A stretch of 64,000 nt of DNA from CAWGCA01 sp963820955 (GTDB lineage Bacteria; Pseudomonadota; Gammaproteobacteria; Chromatiales; Chromatiaceae), in the NCBI GenBank assembly GCA_963820955.1, contig CAWGCA010000003.1, positions 248,001 through 312,000 of the forward strand. The letters are read 5' to 3'. Both the position numbers and the translations under genes were made by a program. This document shows, piece by piece, positions 44,893 through 53,958 of this stretch. The notes below the pieces were generated by a model. That model was given only the letters and a program-made list of their open reading frames with translations, searched no databases and was not told where the DNA came from. The first letter of the stretch is position 1. Each line of letters opens with the position of its first letter.

Positions 44893-45393
44893 GTGACCCG
44901 GCTCGAACCCGCCTGCGGTGCCTCTAGCAGCGGTAGGTTCTGCAACGTGAATACCTTGCGGCCTTGTGGGGGGACCGATGGCGATGCGGTAAGTGTTCGA
45001 ATGCCCGCACAATTATTGCGTCGCCGTGTCATCCGCAGTTTCCAACCTCAGGTAGCTGTTTTCTTCATCAGACCCAGAAAACCCCTTTTGGGAGGAAGTA
45101 CACAACACATTAGCTTATCCGATGTATCGGCACACCCAATCCGTTCACCGTGGGCGCCTTTATCCGGTGATGTTGAGATGACTTTCTTTTCCGTTCCGGT
45201 GAACGAAGCCGCTTTTTACACCCTATTTATTGCGACAATCTTCTTGATTGAAAACCAGGCTTGCTCATTAAGATTGGACTCTTCAGTTCTTTCCTACCGT
45301 TTTATGCCATGTTATGTTAACGTTAGTGCTCAAGCCCGCCCAGTGGGGAATCTTTTCCCACTGCAACCAACCTTAGTTGGGACTACTCGTTGA
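44893..45393 (+). CDS. possible phage-derived Ash/Icd-like protein
   Basis: A 166-codon frame starting MTRLEPACGASSSGRFCNVNTLRPCGGTDGDAVSVRMPAQLLRRR. This N-terminus resembles a type of small ORF often seen at prophage and plasmid loci (Ash or host-division-inhibitor-like). The C-terminal part is less typical. There is no strong ribosome site and a minus-strand frame (44847-45032) overlaps. Recognition is from memory of sequence style, so confidence is low. Confidence 0.3.
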   Translation: MTRLEPACGASSSGRFCNVNTLRPCGGTDGDAVSVRMPAQLLRRRVIRSFQPQVAVFFIRPRKPLLGGSTQHISLSDVSAHPIRSPWAPLSGDVEMTFFSVPVNEAAFYTLFIATIFLIENQACSLRLDSSVLSYRFMPCYVNVSAQARPVGNLFPLQPTLVGTTR

Positions 45394-45462
45394 CAATCGG
45401 CCAATACTGGTCGGCATGATCCCGTCGCCTCCTCTGAGATTTATACTTAAAGGAATCGCGCT

Positions 45463-46656
45463 ATGTTCGTAGTCCCACCCGTCATGTCTTCGAAGGTGAC
45501 TGAAATCCCTCTTAAATCCGTTTCCAAGAACGAAATATTGATGTCCGTACCATCATCCGCTGTAACTACGCCACGCGTCTCTACCGCAATTGTTTATTGT
45601 GAAGCCAACTTTGGTGATATTGACGGCAAAACTGCCAATGGACTGATCAGGCGTTCAGAGAAATATCAAATCATTTCGGTTATCGATAGCGAAAAAGCTG
45701 GCCTTGATACCGGCATGGTGCTTGGCATCAAGCCTAATGCCATTCCGATCTGTCGCGACCTCGCTGATGCTCTGGAACAGGCTGGCTCTGTGCCCGACTA
45801 CTTCATTTTCGGCATGGCACCATCCAGCGGTATGCTGTCGAAACATGAGCGCAGTCTCGTCCTTGAGGCGATGAGCCATGGGATGAACATCGTCAACGGC
45901 TTGCATGAATTTCTGAACGATGACCCGGTCTTTGCGGCAGCATGTATCGCGAGCAAGGTAGAAATTCTTGACGTACGAAAACCCCGCGCCAAGAAAGACC
46001 TGCAGATGTTCAGTGGGCGGATCGCAGAGGTCACCTGCCCGGTTATTGCTGTGCTCGGTACCGACTGTGCTATAGGTAAACGAACCACAGCCACCATCCT
46101 GACTCGCGCGCTCAATGATTCCGGCATTAAGGCAGTGATGATCGGCACCGGCCAGACCGGATTAATCCAGGGGGCACGCTATGGCGTCGCGCTCGATGCC
46201 GTCCCGTCACAATTCTGCGCTGGCGAGTTGGAAGCGACCATCGTCAAAGCATTCGAAATTGAGAGTCCCGACGTCATCATTGTCGAGGGGCAAGGCGCAC
46301 TGAGTCATCCCGCCTTCTCCTCCTCGTCCTTTATCCTCCGCGGAAGTTGCCCAGACGGCGTTGTGTTACAGCATGCCCCACGTCGCAGTGTACGCTGTGA
46401 CTTTGAAAAAATGGCGATGCCGACACCTAGCAGCGAAATCAATCTTATCGAGACCTTTGCAGATACAAAAATCATCGGCCTGACAATCAATCACGAAAAG
46501 ATGAGCGACATCGAGGTAAGTGCGGCCATCACGCAGTATGAGCTGGAACTCGGTATTCCGGTCACGGATGCGCTGACCCGCTCGCCCGAGCGTTTGGTGG
46601 AAATGGTGCTTGCTGCCTTTCCGGGTCTCAAGGAAAAACAAGCTGCCAACGCATAA
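45463..46656 (+). CDS. DUF1611 / DgcN-like protein with P-loop
   Basis: A 397-residue protein. After a loose N-terminus, TAIVYCEANFGDIDGKTANGLIRRSEKYQIISVIDSEKAG begins the DUF1611 N-terminal Rossmann-like domain; the C-terminal domain has AVLGTDCAIGKRTTATILTRAL (P-loop, GxxxxGKRT) and PDVIIVEGQGALSHPAFSSSSFILRGSCPDGVVLQHAPRR. Members of this family named DgcN have been reported to act in D-glutamate catabolism as N-acetyltransferases. It opens an operon with a PLP racemase (TAATG overlap), an OCD-like enzyme and an M81 peptidase, supporting a role with D-amino acids. AAAGGAATCG precedes the start. Confidence 0.9.
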   Translation: MFVVPPVMSSKVTEIPLKSVSKNEILMSVPSSAVTTPRVSTAIVYCEANFGDIDGKTANGLIRRSEKYQIISVIDSEKAGLDTGMVLGIKPNAIPICRDLADALEQAGSVPDYFIFGMAPSSGMLSKHERSLVLEAMSHGMNIVNGLHEFLNDDPVFAAACIASKVEILDVRKPRAKKDLQMFSGRIAEVTCPVIAVLGTDCAIGKRTTATILTRALNDSGIKAVMIGTGQTGLIQGARYGVALDAVPSQFCAGELEATIVKAFEIESPDVIIVEGQGALSHPAFSSSSFILRGSCPDGVVLQHAPRRSVRCDFEKMAMPTPSSEINLIETFADTKIIGLTINHEKMSDIEVSAAITQYELELGIPVTDALTRSPERLVEMVLAAFPGLKEKQAANA

Positions 46657-47777
46657 TGGCCGCACCGAGACTGGAGATCGACCTCGACAAAATTTACCAT
46701 AACGCCAGCACACTGGTTAAGCGACTGGCCTGTCGCGGTATATCGGTGACTGGCGTGACCAAGGTCACACTCGGATCGGCTGAGATTGCAGCCACCATGC
46801 TGCGGGCGGGAGTGAAAGCTCTGGGTGATTCTCGCGTCGAAAATATCGAAGCAATGCGGCTTGCGCATGTGCCTGCATCGATGACAATGATTCGTTCACC
46901 GATGCTGAGCCAGGCAAAACGGGTTGTTATGCATGCCGATGTAAGCTGCAACACCGAAATCGAGGTCATCAGAAAACTCTCGCTCGAAGCGCAAAAGGCA
47001 GATCGTACCCACGGGGTGATCCTCATGGTCGAGTTGGGAGACCTCCGCGAAGGCATCATGCCAGACGACCTGACAGACACCGTACGAGAGACGCTTAGCT
47101 TGCCGAATATCATGATTAAAGGGATCGGTACCAACCTCGCGTGCCGATCTGGAGTATCTCCAGACGGCAAGAATATGGCGATGTTATCTGAACTCGCGGA
47201 CTCTCTCGAGGCAACATTCGGTCTACCGGTGGAGATCGTATCGGGAGGGAACTCTGCCAATCTAGAGTGGGCATTGAGCGGTGCAGAGATTGGCCGGATC
47301 AACGATCTCCGCCTGGGTGAAGCGATCCTGCTTGGATGCGAAACACTCCATCGGCAACCAATCGACGGACTGCATACTGATGCTATCACGCTGAGTGCCG
47401 AAGTGATCGAAGCAAAGGTTAAGCCATCACTGCCATCGGGTACAATCGCACAAACCGCGTTCGGTGAGGTGCCACCAGTCACAGATCGGGGCCTGGTCAC
47501 GCAAGCCATCCTTGCTATCGGACAGCAGGATATCGACCCGTACGGCCTGAATGCCCCTGCTGGAATCGACATCATGGGGGCCAGTAGTGACCACCTTATC
47601 CTGGAGTCAGCCGATTCTGACATATCTGTTGGCGGAGAAGTGACCTTCCAACTGAACTACAGTGCGCTGGTCCGTGCCATGACGTCCCCTTTCGTGACCA
47701 AGGTTGTGAGGCCCGCATCAAGAGATGCTATTTCTTCCAATTCGATGCAAGAACTAATCCGCGCTCAGGAAGCATAA
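46656..47777 (+). CDS. alanine/ornithine racemase family PLP-dependent enzyme
   Basis: A 373-residue fold-type III PLP enzyme. PRLEIDLDKIYHNASTLVKRL starts an alanine-racemase-like barrel; SVTGVTKVTLGS holds the PLP-binding Lys; VELGDLREGIMPDDL, GIGTNLACRSGVSPD and VSGGNSANL are characteristic of the ornithine/amino-acid racemase subfamily. It would interconvert L and D forms of an amino acid. Translation is coupled to the DUF1611 gene by a TAATG overlap. The second partner domain is smaller than in alanine racemase. Substrate not known. Confidence 0.9.
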   Translation: MAAPRLEIDLDKIYHNASTLVKRLACRGISVTGVTKVTLGSAEIAATMLRAGVKALGDSRVENIEAMRLAHVPASMTMIRSPMLSQAKRVVMHADVSCNTEIEVIRKLSLEAQKADRTHGVILMVELGDLREGIMPDDLTDTVRETLSLPNIMIKGIGTNLACRSGVSPDGKNMAMLSELADSLEATFGLPVEIVSGGNSANLEWALSGAEIGRINDLRLGEAILLGCETLHRQPIDGLHTDAITLSAEVIEAKVKPSLPSGTIAQTAFGEVPPVTDRGLVTQAILAIGQQDIDPYGLNAPAGIDIMGASSDHLILESADSDISVGGEVTFQLNYSALVRAMTSPFVTKVVRPASRDAISSNSMQELIRAQEA

Positions 47778-47921
47778 AAGCCCGTTTGCCCCAGTTTCAG
47801 ATTTGGTATGACAACATGCTAATTGTGTTGGCAATACTTTTATATTTTTCCGATTTTCACGCAAGATATTAAAATTAGGCAGTTATACCCTCAAATAGAA
47901 ATTGGGTTGGAGAAATTTATC

Positions 47922-49004
47922 ATGCCGGCGAATTTACAAATTAGTAAAGACATAAATATTGTGCCCTTTGTCAGCGTTGACCATATGATGAAAATCGTCA
48001 GAAAAATCAGGCCGGACAACATGCTCAAGGGCATTGCTATCTATATCGAAGAAGACTTCAAGCGCTGGCAGTTATTCGATAAAACCCCTCGGATAGCCTC
48101 GCACTCTGATAAGGGTGTGATCGAACTTATGCCTACCAGTGATGGAGAGTTGTACGGATTTAAGTATGTAAATGGCCATCCTAAAAACATGAAAGAAGGG
48201 CTGCAGACGGTGACCGCATTTGGCGTGCTGTCCAGAGTTTACACCGGGTATCCCATTTTGTTTTCGGAAATGACAATACTCACTGCCTTGCGTACAGCAG
48301 CCACCTCTGTTGTGGCTGCAAAGTACTTGGCACGTGAAGATTCGAGCTGCATGGCTATTATCGGTAATGGTGCTCAATCCGAGTTTCAGGCACTGGCATT
48401 TAAAACTATGCTCGGTATCGATAAGTTAAGGCTGTATGACATCGATTCTGCAGCGACCCAAAAATGTACTCACAATCTAAAAGAGCATGGCTTTGAAATC
48501 ATTCCATGTCATTCAGCTAATGAAGCCGTTCAGGGTGCGGATATCGTGACAACCGTAACGGCAGATAAACTGTGCGCCACAATACTAACAGATGACATGA
48601 TTCGACCCGGCGTTCATATCAACGCAGTAGGTGGAGACTGCCCGGGCAAAACCGAATTGTCCAAAGAGATTCTGCTACGCTCGGATATTTTCGTAGAATA
48701 TCCCCCCCAAACCCGTATCGAAGGTGAGATACAGCAATTGAAGAACGATTACCCGGTAAACGAATTGTGGCAAGTTATTCGAGGCGAGCTGGATGGTCGA
48801 AAAAATAGTCAGCAAATCACGTTGTTTGACAGTGTTGGATTTGCTATTGAAGATTTCTCGGCACTACGATATATCCGCGATCAGTTAAGTAAGCCCGGCA
48901 TGAGTGGGATGTATGAGAATCTGGACATGATAGCCGACCCTGATGATCCACGGGATTTATATGGGATGGTGTTACGTTCCGGCAGTATGTCTAAAGTCGC
49001 ATAG
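47922..49004 (+). CDS. ornithine cyclodeaminase / mu-crystallin family protein
   Basis: A 360-residue NAD(P)-dependent enzyme. The core includes GVLSRVYTGYPILFSEMTILTALRTAATSVVAAKYLARED, the Rossmann motif MAIIGNGAQSEFQALAF (GNGAQ), IVTTVTA and HINAVGGDCPGKTEL. The family includes ornithine cyclodeaminase, alanine dehydrogenase and imine reductases. The ATG at 47922 has TTGGAG upstream; a longer open frame to 47823 is not used. There are 144 bases between it and the racemase gene. In this operon it may deaminate or cyclise the amino acid made by the racemase. Confidence 0.9.
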   Translation: MPANLQISKDINIVPFVSVDHMMKIVRKIRPDNMLKGIAIYIEEDFKRWQLFDKTPRIASHSDKGVIELMPTSDGELYGFKYVNGHPKNMKEGLQTVTAFGVLSRVYTGYPILFSEMTILTALRTAATSVVAAKYLAREDSSCMAIIGNGAQSEFQALAFKTMLGIDKLRLYDIDSAATQKCTHNLKEHGFEIIPCHSANEAVQGADIVTTVTADKLCATILTDDMIRPGVHINAVGGDCPGKTELSKEILLRSDIFVEYPPQTRIEGEIQQLKNDYPVNELWQVIRGELDGRKNSQQITLFDSVGFAIEDFSALRYIRDQLSKPGMSGMYENLDMIADPDDPRDLYGMVLRSGSMSKVA

Positions 49005-49066
49005 CTTCTACATTTTCAATACGCGAGTCACCCAGAGCACTCTCACCATATGCAAGGACTTGCCTG

Positions 49067-50554
49067 ATGAGTTTGAATGTTTTAACTGCCGAAATCTCCC
49101 ATGAAACTAATTCATTAAGCCTTCGCAAAACCGGGAAACGAGCCTTTATGGCCCACTATGTGCTGATGGGCGCAGCAGCCATTGCAGAGCGGGGCGCAGA
49201 GAATACGGAGCTTGCTGGTTTCCTTGCTGCAGGCCGTGCGCAGGGCTGGCAGGTCAATCATGTCCTTAGTGCCGCTGCCGGGCCAAGCGGCAAAATCAGG
49301 CGCAAGGCGTATGATTGGCTTTGTGAGCCAATTCTTTCCAGCATCAGTAAACACCAATTCGACGGATTGCTCCTTGGCTTGCATGGCGCCATGGGCCTCG
49401 ATTTCTGTGAGGATGGCGAAGGTGAACTGCTGCGGCGTATCCGCAGTCTGGTGGGTATGGAAATGCCAATTGCCATCACCCTGGATCCACATGCAAATGT
49501 CAGTGAACAGATGTGTGCGTTGGCTGACATCATTGTTTCGTTCAAAACCTATCCGCATGTAGATATGCGCGCCACCGGTTGCCACGCGGGAGCAATTCTC
49601 CAGCGAATGATGGCAGGCGAAATCAAACCGCGCACTATCCGAGTGAGCCGTCCCATGCTCGAAGAAGTCAATGGCGGGCGAACCGACATTGGTCCGATGA
49701 TCGAGCGCATTGCCGCAGCGCAAATTTATGAAAAGCTGGAGGATGTCTTCGCTGTGAGCATCAATGCGGGCTTCGCCAGTGCCGATGTCGAAACCGTTGG
49801 ACCGACGGTGCTGGTGACTGGGCAGGGAGATTTTGCTGCGCACACTGCCTTCGCCGAAACAATCGCTGATGATATCTGGAACCGCCGTCTTGAAGTGCTC
49901 AACGACTATCTTAGTGCTACCGAGGCGGCAGCAATTGCTGCGACCTATAAGCCCGAAAAGGGGCCGCTGATCATTGCAGACTATGCGGATAATCCTGGGG
50001 CCGGTGGTTATGGCGATTCAACGGAACTGTTGCGTGAATTGCTCAATGCGGGTGTGACCAATGCCTGTTTTGCCCCTATGGTGGATGGCGAAGCCGTGCA
50101 GACGCTACGGACTTCAGTTGTTGGCGAATCTGTTCTGATTATGCTTGGTGGCAAGACCGATCCAGACTTCGGTGGCGGCCCACTTGCCGTAGAGGCCGAA
50201 CTCGTTTCTCTTAGCAACGGGCATTTCTCTGGTGATGGTCCAATGATCCATGGGCTCCACGGCAGCTTCGGCCCCAGTGCTGTTATACGCGTTGGCGGCA
50301 TTGAGATATTGGTGGTCACAATCCCCCGCCAAATACTCGATTTGCAGCAATTTCGAGCCTTTGATATCGATCCGCAAAGCAAACATGTTGTGGCACTAAA
50401 GTCGATGCAACATTTCCGCGCGGCGTTCGAACCGATTGCGGGACAAATAATAGTCTGTGACAGCGGCGCACTTTGCACCCCGCGCTACGATCGGCTGCCC
50501 TATCGAAATGTACCAAGACCGATTTTTCCTCTCGATCAGCTAGAAACGTGGTAA
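49067..50554 (+). CDS. M81-family metallopeptidase (MlrC-like)
   Basis: A 495-residue protein of the MlrC/M81 group. VLTAEISHETNSLS at the start, GLLLGLHGAMGLDFCEDGEGELLRRIR, AITLDPHANVSEQM (metal-site DPHAN) and SFKTYPHVDM are the family's zinc-binding region; the C-terminal domain contains PLIIADYADNPGAGGYGDST and VVTIPRQILD. MlrC hydrolyses linear microcystin peptides containing D-amino acids. As the last gene of a D-amino-acid operon, a peptide or amide with a D residue is a plausible substrate. 62 bases follow the OCD gene. Confidence 0.92.
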   Translation: MSLNVLTAEISHETNSLSLRKTGKRAFMAHYVLMGAAAIAERGAENTELAGFLAAGRAQGWQVNHVLSAAAGPSGKIRRKAYDWLCEPILSSISKHQFDGLLLGLHGAMGLDFCEDGEGELLRRIRSLVGMEMPIAITLDPHANVSEQMCALADIIVSFKTYPHVDMRATGCHAGAILQRMMAGEIKPRTIRVSRPMLEEVNGGRTDIGPMIERIAAAQIYEKLEDVFAVSINAGFASADVETVGPTVLVTGQGDFAAHTAFAETIADDIWNRRLEVLNDYLSATEAAAIAATYKPEKGPLIIADYADNPGAGGYGDSTELLRELLNAGVTNACFAPMVDGEAVQTLRTSVVGESVLIMLGGKTDPDFGGGPLAVEAELVSLSNGHFSGDGPMIHGLHGSFGPSAVIRVGGIEILVVTIPRQILDLQQFRAFDIDPQSKHVVALKSMQHFRAAFEPIAGQIIVCDSGALCTPRYDRLPYRNVPRPIFPLDQLETW

Positions 50555-50652
50555 CCATTCAGCTGCAATTTAGAGAAAGCACTTGACAGGGTATCGACAA
50601 ATTAAGTTTGGGAAATGGGGGCGGAGGGAATAAGTTGAATGCCCTCCGTCCC

Positions 50653-50849
50653 CAACGGTGCTTACTTAAGCCAAGAATACCGTCATTCTGGGCGGAACGA
50701 AGTGGAGACCCGGAGCAGTGGTGAAGGGAAGCACCGTTCACGAACCTAAGGATGGAATCCAGATTGCTCAAATTCCGCACATTCTGGATTCCCGCCTTCG
50801 CGGGAATGACGTTGTTACCAGCTATTTTGGCTAAAGTAAGTGCCATTAC
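50653..50849. repeat. 197-bp IS4-derived MITE
   Basis: Its ends, AACGGTGCTTACTTAAGCC and GGCTAAAGTAAGTGCCATT, match the ends of the neighbouring IS4 (50861-52370). It has no transposase. It is flanked by direct repeats CCCTCCGTCCC at 50642-50652 and 50850-50860; the second of these also flanks the IS4. The interior contains a GATTCCCGCCTTCGCGGGAAT hairpin-type repeat common in proteobacteria. Confidence 0.75.
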
Positions 50850-50860
50850 CCTCCGTCCCG

Positions 50861-52370
50861 AATGGCACATACTTAAGCGGTAATAGACTGAAATAGAAGA
50901 CAAAAAAGGCTGATTCTGGTGATAAGATGCAAATCGCCAAACCCACACCAAACAACCAAGGAACCAGCCTCAATGCATCCTAATCAACGTGCTTTCATAC
51001 ATCAACAAAATCGTGTCAGAACTCACGCCGCAAATAGCGACACCTATGCCTTCTTTAACCTACTGACCGGCCCGGAGTTCCTGGACCAAGTGGAATTATT
51101 GTTACCCGAGCATCGGGAAAGGCTGTTTCCCCCCACAGAAACGCTGTCTATGTTTCTGGCCCAAGCGATGAGTCAGGATCGCTCTTGCCAGAGTGTAGTA
51201 GATGATGTCGCAATCAAGAGATTGGTGGGTGGACTGCCGGTCTGCAGCACCCATACAGGCGCCTACTGTCAGGCGCGGAAGCGATTGCCATTAGAAATGA
51301 TCTCGATGTTGACCCGCCATGCCGGACACATGATAACTGAACGCACCCCGAACACATGGCACTGGCGAGGTCGTCCAGTCAGGCTGGTGGATGGTGCTAC
51401 CGTTACACTACCCGATACGTCGGCCAATCAGGAGATTTATCCCCAACCGAGCAGTCAACAACCCGGACTGGGATTTCCTTTGTGTCGCCTGGTCGGAATC
51501 ATCTGCCTGGCCAGTGGTGCGGTACTCGATGCGGCCATAGGGCCTTGCCAAGGCAAAGGAAGCGATGAGCAGTCTCTGCTCAGATCAATGCTTGACACGC
51601 TCGAATCGGGTGACGTCCTGTTGGGCGATGCATTCTACGCCACCTATTTTCTATTGTGTGCATTGCAGGAACGGGGCGTAGATGGCGTGTTCGAACAACA
51701 GGGATCACGACGGCGCAGTACAGATTTCCGTCGTGGTCAGCGGCTGGGGCAGCGTGACCATGTGATTGAATTGCACAAACCGAAGATCAAACCTGCCTGG
51801 ATGAGGCAAGCTGACTACGACCAAGCACCAGATAGTCTGAAGGCGCGAGAACTCTATACTGGCGGTAAGATACTGATGACGACGCTGCTTTGCCCAAAGC
51901 GGACAACCAAAGCCGCCCTGAAGGGGCTTTATCGAGAGCGTTGGCATGTGGAGTTGGATCTGCGCAACATCAAAACCACCTTGAGCATGGAGATGTTGAG
52001 TTGCCGAACACCGTCAATGGCGGAGAAAGAGATCTGGGTCTATCTTCTGGCCTACAATATCATCCGGCTGCTGATGGCGCAGGCGGCTTTCCTGGCCGAC
52101 ATGCTACCTCGACAGCTCAGCTTCAAACACACCCTGCAACTCTGGATTGCCTGGAGGAAAAGCGGAGTCGGAAGCTACGATGACAATCAACTTGCCGGCC
52201 TGTTCATCCTTATTGCGCAACAGAGGGTGGGTAATCGACCAGGACGCATTGAACCAAGAGCTGTGAAACGGAGACCCAAACCTTTTCCACTACTCACCAA
52301 GCCCAGGTCTATTGCTCAAGAGGATGTTCGGAAATACGGCCACCCGAAGAAGCTTAAGTAAGTGCCATTC
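50861..52370 (+). mobile_element. IS4-family element, complete
   Basis: Terminal repeats GAATGGCACATACTTAAGC at 50861 and the complement GCTTAAGTAAGTGCCATTC ending at 52370 (one mismatch). An 11-bp direct repeat CCCTCCGTCCC lies at 50850-50860 and 52371-52381, in the 10-13 bp range of IS4-group duplications. The transposase is intact. A truncated relative is at 11899-12755 and a MITE derivative directly adjoins on the left. Confidence 0.9.
50973..52361 (+). CDS. IS4-family transposase
   Basis: A 462-residue DDE transposase: FFNLLTGPEFLDQVELLLPEHRERLFPPTETLSMFL, VRLVDGATVTLPDTSANQEIYPQPSSQQPG (first Asp), ESGDVLLGDAFYATYFLL (second Asp) and LYRERWHVELDLRNIKTTL (Y-2-R-3-E-6-K signature with the Glu). 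The start MHPNQR at 50973 follows CAAGGAACC; the longer frame to 50919 is not used. Full length with both ends present. Confidence 0.93.
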   Translation: MHPNQRAFIHQQNRVRTHAANSDTYAFFNLLTGPEFLDQVELLLPEHRERLFPPTETLSMFLAQAMSQDRSCQSVVDDVAIKRLVGGLPVCSTHTGAYCQARKRLPLEMISMLTRHAGHMITERTPNTWHWRGRPVRLVDGATVTLPDTSANQEIYPQPSSQQPGLGFPLCRLVGIICLASGAVLDAAIGPCQGKGSDEQSLLRSMLDTLESGDVLLGDAFYATYFLLCALQERGVDGVFEQQGSRRRSTDFRRGQRLGQRDHVIELHKPKIKPAWMRQADYDQAPDSLKARELYTGGKILMTTLLCPKRTTKAALKGLYRERWHVELDLRNIKTTLSMEMLSCRTPSMAEKEIWVYLLAYNIIRLLMAQAAFLADMLPRQLSFKHTLQLWIAWRKSGVGSYDDNQLAGLFILIAQQRVGNRPGRIEPRAVKRRPKPFPLLTKPRSIAQEDVRKYGHPKKLK

Positions 52371-52430
52371 CCCTCCGTCCCCTTTATTTCTTTCTTAATC
52401 TGGCCTTGAATCTACACCGAGGAACTGTAT

Positions 52431-53303
52431 ATGAACATCAAGCAGGAAAAATTATGGTACTTACACACCACCCTCATATTACTGCTGTTTGCTCCCGCTG
52501 CTCTGACTGAAGAAGTTGCCATTCGCTATGTCGCTGTCAGCGAGGAGTTCTTATCTGAACCGCACGACATCGTGCTGTCTCCCGACGGTCAGCAGATCTA
52601 TGTCGCGGATAACGGTAACGACCGCGTCGTCGTGCTCGATGCCCAGTCCCTAAAGCAGATCACTGTATTTGCGAAAGGCGAAGTTTCTCAGCCTCATGAC
52701 ATGACATTCGATGAAATGGGTAGATTGCTTGTCGCTGATACCGGCAACAGCAGAATCGCCATCTATAAAAAGGTTGGAGAAGAGTGGCAATTGACCGGAG
52801 AGTTGCATGAACGGATCAGACGCCCAGAAGGCGTTGCCGTGCACGCGGACGGGCGTGTCTTCGCCACCGGCTCATTGTCGAATAACCTGGTCGTCTACGA
52901 AAGTGGTCAGGTCGTCGCAGAACGGGGCGGATTTTCATCGCCTCATGATGTCGAATTCGATCGTACAGGGATGGCATGGGTGGCGGATGCAAACAATAAT
53001 CGCATGGTGCAGCTGAACGACAAACTCGAAATTACCCGCATCCTGTCCGGTCCCCCTTACAATTTCCGCGGGCCAAGATATCAGGACTGGGACGAAGCCA
53101 ACCGCATGTATGTAGCCGACAAGTACAGTAACAGCATCAAGGTAATCGCACCCAACGGTGAGTTGCTCCAGGTCATCGGCAGCGAAAAGTCCGGCAAAGG
53201 CCCGAACCTGTTCGACCGTCCCGAGGGTGTGGAAATCCGCAGCAAGGATGTCTGGTTTTCAGATACCTATAACGACCGCATCGTGCGTTACAGGCTGGAT
53301 TGA
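52431..53303 (+). CDS. NHL-repeat beta-propeller protein, secreted
   Basis: A 290-residue protein with a signal peptide (TTLILLLFAPAALTEEV). Six NHL-type repeats follow, seen as SEPHDIVLSPDGQQIYVADNGNDRVVVLD, SQPHDMTFDEMGRLLVADTGNSRIAIY, RRPEGVAVHADGRVFATG, SSPHDVEFDRTGMAWVADANNNRMVQL, YVADKYSNSIKVI and DRPEGVEIRSKDVWFSDTYNDRIVRY. Such propellers bind ligands or partners in the periplasm. It converges with the phosphatase gene, 16 bases apart. Specific role unknown. Confidence 0.88.
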   Translation: MNIKQEKLWYLHTTLILLLFAPAALTEEVAIRYVAVSEEFLSEPHDIVLSPDGQQIYVADNGNDRVVVLDAQSLKQITVFAKGEVSQPHDMTFDEMGRLLVADTGNSRIAIYKKVGEEWQLTGELHERIRRPEGVAVHADGRVFATGSLSNNLVVYESGQVVAERGGFSSPHDVEFDRTGMAWVADANNNRMVQLNDKLEITRILSGPPYNFRGPRYQDWDEANRMYVADKYSNSIKVIAPNGELLQVIGSEKSGKGPNLFDRPEGVEIRSKDVWFSDTYNDRIVRYRLD

Positions 53304-53319
53304 TAAGTGCCTTCCCGGC

Positions 53320-53958
53320 CTAGTCGGCAAAGCCGGCCAATAGTTGCGCCCAGCGGTCTGGAGGCATCCGGGCGATAACCTGGAAGCCGCCGTTGCCGTC
53401 GGGTTGAAACACGATGCCCTCGCCCTCACCCGGATAAACCAGGGTTGCCTCGCGCGCGGCGTTTCCGTGCGCGACTATGACGCGATTAGTGCCTGGTGCC
53501 GGCGGTGTCGCCAGCAACTTTCGCGTACTGGCGACAATCGCGGCCCGCCCCCCAAAATAGCGACTCGCGCGAAGATTCATGACATCGGTCGAGAGCGTCA
53601 CCTTTCCGAGATCCATCAGGCGCGCGGTTTCGACGGTGCGGCAATAGGGGCTCGCCAGCACTTCGCCAACCGGAATTTTCAACTCGCGCATGGCCTTACC
53701 AATAGCCCGGGCATTGGCGCGGCCGCTATCCGACAACTGGCGCATACGCACGGGGTCGCAATTCAGCCAGTCCCCCGCCTTGCGCACTTCGTCGGACTGT
53801 GACCAGTCTGTGGCAACATGGCGAAAGTATATATTGTAGCCTCCGGCGAGCAGTCCATCGACCAGAGCCTCGTCGGTTATCTCCGGCAGGTCGGCCGCGC
53901 CGATACGGGCCAGCGCAAGTATCGCCAGACCCAGCAGTAGGATCGATCTCCCGATCAC
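53320..53958 (-). CDS. histidine phosphatase family protein, exported
   Basis: A 212-residue protein with an N-terminal signal peptide (RSILLLGLAILALARIGAADLPE). Phosphoglycerate-mutase-like features are YNIYFRHVATDWS, where the usual RHG is RHV, VLASPYCRTVETA and VIVAHGNAARE with the second histidine. Secreted members are often phosphatases of unknown substrate; the RHV change is common in a subgroup. GTG start overlaps the stop of the upstream HEAT-repeat pseudogene (GTGA), so they formed an operon. Confidence 0.88.
   Translation of the reverse strand: MIGRSILLLGLAILALARIGAADLPEITDEALVDGLLAGGYNIYFRHVATDWSQSDEVRKAGDWLNCDPVRMRQLSDSGRANARAIGKAMRELKIPVGEVLASPYCRTVETARLMDLGKVTLSTDVMNLRASRYFGGRAAIVASTRKLLATPPAPGTNRVIVAHGNAAREATLVYPGEGEGIVFQPDGNGGFQVIARMPPDRWAQLLAGFAD

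Noticed and set aside
44847..45032. 61-codon minus-strand frame
   Set aside because: Overlaps the possible Ash-like frame on the other strand and shows no recognisable feature.
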